NCBI GenBank assembly: GCA_012032775.1
Contig: JAAUQO010000044.1
Location: 1-35,446 of the forward strand
Length of the DNA stretch: 35,446 nucleotides
DNA from: Oscillochloris sp.
GTDB taxonomy: Bacteria; Chloroflexota; Chloroflexia; Chloroflexales; Chloroflexaceae
Reading direction: 5' to 3'
Under the pieces are notes generated by a model. That model saw only the letters and a program-made list of their open reading frames with translations. It was not told the origin of the DNA and ran no database searches. A program made the translations under genes and the position numbers. Shown piece after piece: positions 31,271-35,446 of the stretch (the first letter of the stretch is position 1; every line of letters begins with the position of its first letter).

Positions 31271-33097
31271 ATGTACTTTGATGCCCTGACCCTAACCGCC
31301 GTCGCCGATGAGTTACGGGAAACGATTATCGGCGGACGAATCCAACGTGTGTTGCTCACCGGGCCACTCAGCATCGGGCTGGAGATCTATGCCCAACGCC
31401 GGCGCTATCAACTGCTCGCCTCGGCGCATCCGCAACTTGCCCGAGTCCATCTTACTACAAACAGGCTCTCACGCGGCGTCGAACAGGAAACTCCGCTCTT
31501 GCTGCTGCTCCGTAAATACGTCCTGGGCGGACGGATAACGGCAATTGAACAGCCACAGCTTGAACGAGTCTTGATGGTTAGTATAGTCAAACCCCCGCCC
31601 ATGCGCAACCAGAATATCCCGCATGCAGCAGCCGAGGTTTCCGATGAGTCATCGGACGAGGTAGCGGACGAGGCCGAAGATGCCGAAACCGACGATCCGC
31701 TGGCGGCGCTGGCGCGATTGATGGCGCTGGAAAACGTATTGCGCTGCGATCTGGTGATTGAACCGCAAGATCGGCGCAGCAATATTATCCTCGTCGATGA
31801 CGATAATTTTATCCTTGAAAGTGTTAAACGCGTGACGCCGCGCATGAGCAGTCGGGTGGTGATGCCGCGCCGGGTGTTCGAGTTGCCGCCGCCGCCGGAG
31901 AAGCGCGACCCAACCAAAGCCACGGCCGAGGGGATTACGTCACTCGCCGCCGGCAGTCAACGCGATCTGGCCCGCGCACTTGTTGCGACCTACCGGGGTG
32001 TCTCGCCGCAAGTGGCCCGCGAGGTAGTGTTTCGGGCGGTTGGGCGCACAGATATCCGGCTTGATCAGGCGATCCCGGCCTACACGGTTGCGGCGCGGCT
32101 GCGCGAACTGTTCACGGCGCCCCAGGAGCCAAGCCTGGTGCCCGGCCCGAACGGCCCATCAGCCTTTGCGCCATACCGCATCACGCACCTGCCGGAGAGC
32201 GCCGGATGCAGCAGCATGAGCACGGCGCTGGATGCATATTTCGCCACCCGCGAAACGCTCAGTAGTCACCGCCAGCGCCGCGATGCACTCAAGCAATCGT
32301 TGGATGCGGCTCGCGAACGACTGGTTCGCCGGCGTGAACAGATCGCTGCCGAATTGGTACGCGCCGGCGAATTGGAAACATTGCGTTGGGAGGGCGAGAT
32401 GATCTTCGCCTTTATGCACGAGTTGCAGCCCGGCGCAACCACACTCAGCGTCGAGAACCGCACAATCAAGCTTGATCCCGGCCGAAGTCCGGTTGATCAG
32501 GCTCAGGAACGCTTTAAAGCCTACGACAAGGCAAAAAGTGCCCTGGCCGGCTTGCCGGAACGGGCGGCAGCGGCGGCGACACAAGTGCGCGGCGTCGAAG
32601 AATTGACGGCGCTGCTGGAACTAAGCGACGATTTCGAGCAGATCGAGCAGATCGCGCAGGAGGCCGAAGAGCTGGGCTATCTGCGTGAACATCCCGACCC
32701 GGTGACGGCACGCAGACGCCGTAAACCGGCCAAAGCCCGCCCACTCCATCTGCAATCGGCCGATGGCCTGGATATCTATGTCGGTCGTAGTGCACGCCAG
32801 AATGAAGAAGTGACATTTAAGATCGGCCGACGCGACGACCTGTGGGTGCATGTGCGGACGATTCACGGCAGCCATGTGATTTTGCGTAGCGGTGGGCGAG
32901 ACATTCCCGAGGCGAGTTTGCAGCAAGCGGCCGGATTGGCGGCCTACTTCAGCCAGGCTCGCGCCGACGCGGCGGTGGAAGTGGATATCTGCCGGCGGGC
33001 GCTGGTGCGCAAAATCCCCGGCGGCCCGGTCGGATTGGTAACCTATCGCGCCGAACAAACATTGCGCGTGGCGCCGCTTGAACCCTGGAATGCGTAA
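31271..33097 (+). CDS. rqcH: Ribosome-quality-control factor RqcH/Rqc2 (NFACT protein)
   Basis: RqcH binds stalled 50S subunits and brings alanyl-tRNA to add C-terminal alanine tails to trapped nascent chains. The 608-residue protein starts at ATG 31271 (M-Y-F-D-A-L-T-L-T-A-V); upstream codons to 31187 are not conserved. The NFACT-N domain (about 1-230) is interrupted at about 111-146 by an acidic stretch rich in Asp, Glu and Ser. Helix-hairpin and coiled-coil regions fill about 240-480. The NFACT-R domain (about 495-600) has D-D-L-W-V-H-V-R-T-I-H-G-S-H-V and A-A-Y-F-S-Q-A-R. The position equivalent to the Asp-Arg tRNA-contact pair of Bacillus subtilis RqcH reads Glu98-Arg99 here. There is no ribosome-binding site, so it could be leaderless. 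The old name, fibronectin-binding protein FbpA, refers to the same family. Confidence 0.92.
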   Translation: MYFDALTLTAVADELRETIIGGRIQRVLLTGPLSIGLEIYAQRRRYQLLASAHPQLARVHLTTNRLSRGVEQETPLLLLLRKYVLGGRITAIEQPQLERVLMVSIVKPPPMRNQNIPHAAAEVSDESSDEVADEAEDAETDDPLAALARLMALENVLRCDLVIEPQDRRSNIILVDDDNFILESVKRVTPRMSSRVVMPRRVFELPPPPEKRDPTKATAEGITSLAAGSQRDLARALVATYRGVSPQVAREVVFRAVGRTDIRLDQAIPAYTVAARLRELFTAPQEPSLVPGPNGPSAFAPYRITHLPESAGCSSMSTALDAYFATRETLSSHRQRRDALKQSLDAARERLVRRREQIAAELVRAGELETLRWEGEMIFAFMHELQPGATTLSVENRTIKLDPGRSPVDQAQERFKAYDKAKSALAGLPERAAAAATQVRGVEELTALLELSDDFEQIEQIAQEAEELGYLREHPDPVTARRRRKPAKARPLHLQSADGLDIYVGRSARQNEEVTFKIGRRDDLWVHVRTIHGSHVILRSGGRDIPEASLQQAAGLAAYFSQARADAAVEVDICRRALVRKIPGGPVGLVTYRAEQTLRVAPLEPWNA

Positions 33098-33110
33098 GCG
33101 GGCAAAAGCA

Positions 33111-33141
33111 ACGGGCGCTGAGCCGATCGCTCAACGCCCGT
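33111..33141 (-). terminator. Terminator between convergent rqcH and Flp pilin genes
   Basis: A 12-bp stem with one mismatch (33111-33122 with 33130-33141) and a 7-nt loop. Read on the minus strand it is followed by TGCTTTTG, so it most likely ends the minus-strand pilin transcript. It may also serve rqcH, which stops 13 bases before it. Confidence 0.55.
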
Positions 33142-33237
33142 CGCAAACAATAACAACCTGAGAAACAAGTGCATCAGTCCAACTGCATTCGATTGTACAA
33201 CGAACCGGACGTTCGATTGAACAACAAACGCGGCGAT

Positions 33238-33459
33238 TTACGGAAGGCGCTGGATAATCTGGTTGTACCACACCTCACTGATCGTCTGGCCGCTAACCGT
33301 GAGGATCCCGACGCATACCACCATAATCAACACTAAGATCAGGCCGTACTCGACCAGACCCTGACCGGCGACTCGATTGGACACCTGCAGAGCGCATTGT
33401 TGTGCCTTCAACCAAGCGACAGCAGTAGCATGGAGTAAAAGCATAGCGAACTGCCGCAT
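33238..33459 (-). CDS. flp: Flp-type (type IVb) pilin
   Basis: A 73-residue pilin precursor for a tight-adherence (Tad) type pilus. ATG 33459 has a perfect AAGGAG seven bases upstream, so the longer frame to 33507 is rejected. A leader of about 32 residues ends in R-V-A-G. The predicted prepilin-peptidase cut after that Gly leaves Q-G-L-V-E-Y-G-L-I-L, with Glu at mature position 5 and Tyr at 6, the Flp hallmark. A single hydrophobic helix and a short tail (S-G-Q-T-I-S-E-V-W-Y-N) follow. No tad or rcp gene is in the window, so assembly must rely on genes elsewhere. Confidence 0.85.
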   Translation of the reverse strand: MRQFAMLLLHATAVAWLKAQQCALQVSNRVAGQGLVEYGLILVLIMVVCVGILTVSGQTISEVWYNQIIQRLP

Positions 33460-33520
33460 GTCGTCTCTCCTTTCATGATATGAACCATTGATGTTGCGGT
33501 TCAACACCTATGTTTTACTA

Positions 33521-33526
33521 TACAAT
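33521..33526 (+). promoter_or_regulatory. Possible -10 box for the small membrane protein gene
   Basis: TACAAT (within ACTATACAAT) lies 85 bases before the ATG at 33611 and within the divergent gap to flp. No convincing -35 box is seen. Confidence 0.35.
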
Positions 33527-33610
33527 CCACAACTAGCCGGAGATATAGTACGCCGGTACTTGTGGCTCTTACCACAGATCGTAGCCTGTACACAGGAGAG
33601 GAGTATAAGG

Positions 33611-33865
33611 ATGTTTCGTCGCCAAAAAGCCGCAACGCCGCCACCTGAACCCGAATCGACCTTCCGGCGCCAGATGAACAATATTGTCGAAACCCAGTTG
33701 ACGCGGTTTCCGTTCCTGGTGCAGATGCGCGCGCTCTGGCGGCAACTCCAGGACGAGCGCGAATCCTGGCCGATTTTGTTGCCGGTTCTGCTGATTCTCT
33801 TTATTGGCTTCTATCGCAGCGAACGGGCGAAGGTGCGGGCGCTGATTCGCGATATTCAAGATTGA
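33611..33865 (+). CDS. Small membrane protein, unknown
   Basis: An 84-residue protein of no family I know. ATG 33611 has a strong GGAGAGGAG just upstream; the frame open to 33488 is an unlikely extension. It has a polar, proline-containing N-terminus, then an amphipathic stretch (L-T-R-F-P-F-L-V-Q-M-R-A-L-W-R-Q-L-Q-D-E-R). One membrane span (W-P-I-L-L-P-V-L-L-I-L-F-I-G-F) follows, and a basic cytoplasmic-type tail (Y-R-S-E-R-A-K-V-R-A-L-I-R). It diverges from the flp pilin gene and has its own terminator. Function is unknown. Confidence 0.75.
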   Translation: MFRRQKAATPPPEPESTFRRQMNNIVETQLTRFPFLVQMRALWRQLQDERESWPILLPVLLILFIGFYRSERAKVRALIRDIQD

Positions 33866-33872
33866 GGAGATT

Positions 33873-33913
33873 CCGGCTGGAATTTGTTAGTTAAGCCGAC
33901 AGATTCCAGCCGG
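33873..33913 (+). terminator. Stem-loop after the small membrane protein gene
   Basis: An 11-bp perfect stem (33873-33883 with 33903-33913) with a 19-nt loop is followed by GATGTTTTAG. It starts eight bases after the stop. The T run is short, so termination is likely but not certain. Confidence 0.55.
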
Positions 33914-34061
33914 GATGTTTTAGCACACCGGCGAAAAGCTGAAGCCACGGGCGCTCGGATCTTCCGCTTTTGCATCACGGACATACAGGCGCCTTGTCTG
34001 GATGATGAGCGCTGACACAATCGGTACCCCGTTACCTAATTATCCGGCTGTACCCTGTGGC

Positions 34062-35333
34062 CTAGACATGGGGCAGTCGCATCTCCAGGCGAAATCCGCC
34101 CTGCGGCAGTGGGCCGGCATCCACCGTGCCGCCCAGGCGCTCAGCCCGTTCACGCAAACCGGCAAGGCCGAAACCGCCCGAACCGTCGGGCGCGTCTGTG
34201 GTTGAGCCGTCGTTTTGAACCCGGAGCGTAACACCGCTGGAATGAAAGGTAAGCACCACCTGAACCATCGATGCGACGGCGTGTTTTTGTGCGTTGGTCA
34301 GCCCTTCCTGAGCGGCACGAAAAAGTGACATCGCGGCGGCAGGGCTGAGATCGAAAGATTCACCGTGCTGGGTAAAAGAAGCCTGAAGCGGTGAAGCCCG
34401 GTCGAAGTCGGATACCAATGCGCTAATCGCTTCATGGAGTGAGCGGTTATCGAGCGGGCTGCGCCGCAGGGCGGCAACACTGCGCCGCACTTCATCAAGC
34501 GCTGCCTGGGCCTCGCGACGACAAAGTGCGATGGTATCTTGAGCGCGTTGCGGATCGCGATCGACCAGGCGAACGGCGGCCTGAAGTTGCACATTCAGCA
34601 CAGTCAGATGATGGCCGAGACCGTCGTGGATGTCGTGGGCAAGGCGCACCCGTTCTTCAGCGGCGGCCAATTCGCGCTCGCGCTCGGCGGCCGCTGCGAG
34701 GGCCGCATTTGCGGCGCGCAACTCATCGGCCAGCGCCTGAGCACGAGCGGTTTGGCCTTGGAAGAGCAACACCACCCACGACGTAACCAGGGTAAAGACC
34801 ATGCCGAGGCTGATCGAGGCCAGATTTTCGAGCGCGCCACTCCAACTATTGTCGCGCAGAAGCAAAATCGTGAACCAGCCTGATGTCAGCACAGCGGCAT
34901 ACACTAACCCGCGGCGCCAGCCGAATGTGACAAGACCTTCGGCACTCAGCATGAAGAGGATGAACGGCAAGCCGCTAAACGCACCAGGTACGCCCAATCC
35001 AAGATAATTGACCAGCCAGAAGAGCAGGCTGTTCACAACCAGATGCAGCAGATCGGCCCGTTGTACCCCCAGGCGAGTTTGCAGATCAAGCCAGAACACA
35101 TGCAGCACCAACATGGTCGATAAACCGAGGATTGTGCCGTAATAGCGCAGCGGCGCAATTCCCTGGCCGTTCAACACAAACACAATCAGTGCGCTTAACA
35201 AGAGCACATTAGACGCGATCATGAGTGCGCCGTCATTACCGGGAATCAACCGGCGTCGCCAGGTGCTGTGCGATTCGTCCGGCAGATCCGATCGCACTTC
35301 AAGCGGTTGTTCTTTTATCTGAGTCATACGCAT
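34062..35333 (-). CDS. Membrane sensor histidine kinase, NarL-type (HisKA_3)
   Basis: A two-component sensor kinase of about 424 residues. Five to six hydrophobic spans fill about residues 35-195, with no large outside loop, so the signal is probably sensed in or at the membrane. A coiled linker rich in Ala and Glu follows (A-A-A-E-R-E-R-E-L-A-A-A-E-E-R). The dimerisation domain has the phosphorylated His in L-A-H-D-I-H-D-G-L-G-H-H-L. The ATPase domain has A-A-Q-E-G-L-T-N-A-Q-K-H-A (N box) and G-G-F-G-L-A-G-L-R-E-R-A (G box). The ATG at 35333 (M-R-M-T-Q) or 35327 is preferred; the frame is open to 35384. A -10-like box ends one base before 35333. No response regulator is in the window; it may lie to the right. 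Confidence 0.9.
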   Translation of the reverse strand: MRMTQIKEQPLEVRSDLPDESHSTWRRRLIPGNDGALMIASNVLLLSALIVFVLNGQGIAPLRYYGTILGLSTMLVLHVFWLDLQTRLGVQRADLLHLVVNSLLFWLVNYLGLGVPGAFSGLPFILFMLSAEGLVTFGWRRGLVYAAVLTSGWFTILLLRDNSWSGALENLASISLGMVFTLVTSWVVLLFQGQTARAQALADELRAANAALAAAAERERELAAAEERVRLAHDIHDGLGHHLTVLNVQLQAAVRLVDRDPQRAQDTIALCRREAQAALDEVRRSVAALRRSPLDNRSLHEAISALVSDFDRASPLQASFTQHGESFDLSPAAAMSLFRAAQEGLTNAQKHAVASMVQVVLTFHSSGVTLRVQNDGSTTDAPDGSGGFGLAGLRERAERLGGTVDAGPLPQGGFRLEMRLPHV

Positions 35334-35334
35334 T

Positions 35335-35340
35335 ATTGTA
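35335..35340 (-). promoter_or_regulatory. Possible -10 box of the kinase gene (leaderless)
   Basis: TACAAT on the minus strand ends one base before the ATG at 35333 and seven before the ATG at 35327. Transcription would start at or next to the latter codon, giving a leaderless message. No good -35 box is seen. Confidence 0.35.
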
Positions 35341-35395
35341 CATGGCATTGGTAGGTTTTGTGCGCTGCGTGAGCCAACCGTCATAGCGCCCTACC

Positions 35396-35446
35396 AGAAC
35401 CGAGAACCGAGAACCGAGAACCGAGAACCCAGAACCGACGAACCGA
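35396..35446. repeat. Tandem heptanucleotide repeat (AGAACCG)n
   Basis: Four exact AGAACCG units (35396-35423), then one with a single change, another exact unit and a shorter one run up to the window edge. The array probably continues beyond it. The same unit appears singly upstream of msrP (16675-16683). Confidence 0.8.

Overview
The window looks like chromosome from a GC-rich, filamentous-type Chloroflexota bacterium (class Chloroflexia, probably Chloroflexales). This is inferred from gene content and protein style: secreted proteins rich in DUF11 and SdrD-B domains, a C-terminal Y-x-I-x-L-P-L-L-x-R-type ending, single-membrane envelope features (a Tat/lipoprotein MsrP and an LPATG-type anchor), and the mix of B12 salvage genes. 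No rRNA, tRNA, CRISPR array or complete transposon was seen.

Layout. 1-800: a strong terminator at the left edge, a structured stretch I cannot assign, then AT-rich non-coding DNA. 800-15169: cell-surface block, with an SH3b x3 + NlpC/P60 hydrolase followed by one giant secreted protein gene of about 4160 codons (signal peptide, DUF11-like domains, 25 SdrD-B/Cna-B-like repeats). The giant gene is split into three frames by two opposite single-base shifts, both at C runs. 15505-18641: long-form sugar-1-phosphate nucleotidylyltransferase, the msrP-msrQ pair and a small membrane protein. 18810-21240: a secreted protein and a LysK-type M20 deacylase. 21317-26149: a cobalamin-riboswitch operon. 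26237-27358: tsaD. 27409-27712: a 100-bp repeat and a gene remnant. 27713-31206 (minus): gmk, yqeY and a PgpH-like HD phosphodiesterase. 31271-33097: rqcH. 33238-35333: a lone Flp pilin, a small membrane protein and a histidine kinase.

The most interesting system is the riboswitch operon. Its first two genes encode a secreted alpha/alpha-barrel protein (prenyltransferase/squalene-oxidase-type repeats, LPATG C-terminus) and an overlapping secreted, membrane-anchored protein with a DUF4430/transcobalamin-C-like domain. Together they resemble the two domains of animal transcobalamin/intrinsic factor, split into two polypeptides. They are followed by cobC, cobS and an ECF-transporter T subunit, so the operon reads as corrinoid capture at the cell surface, import, and completion of the nucleotide loop, shut off by B12 through a terminator.

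A second point of interest is a 100-bp palindromic repeat present twice (2392-2491 and 27409-27508; three differences). Its CTAG-containing ends supply the TAG stop codon of the adjoining reading frame in both copies.
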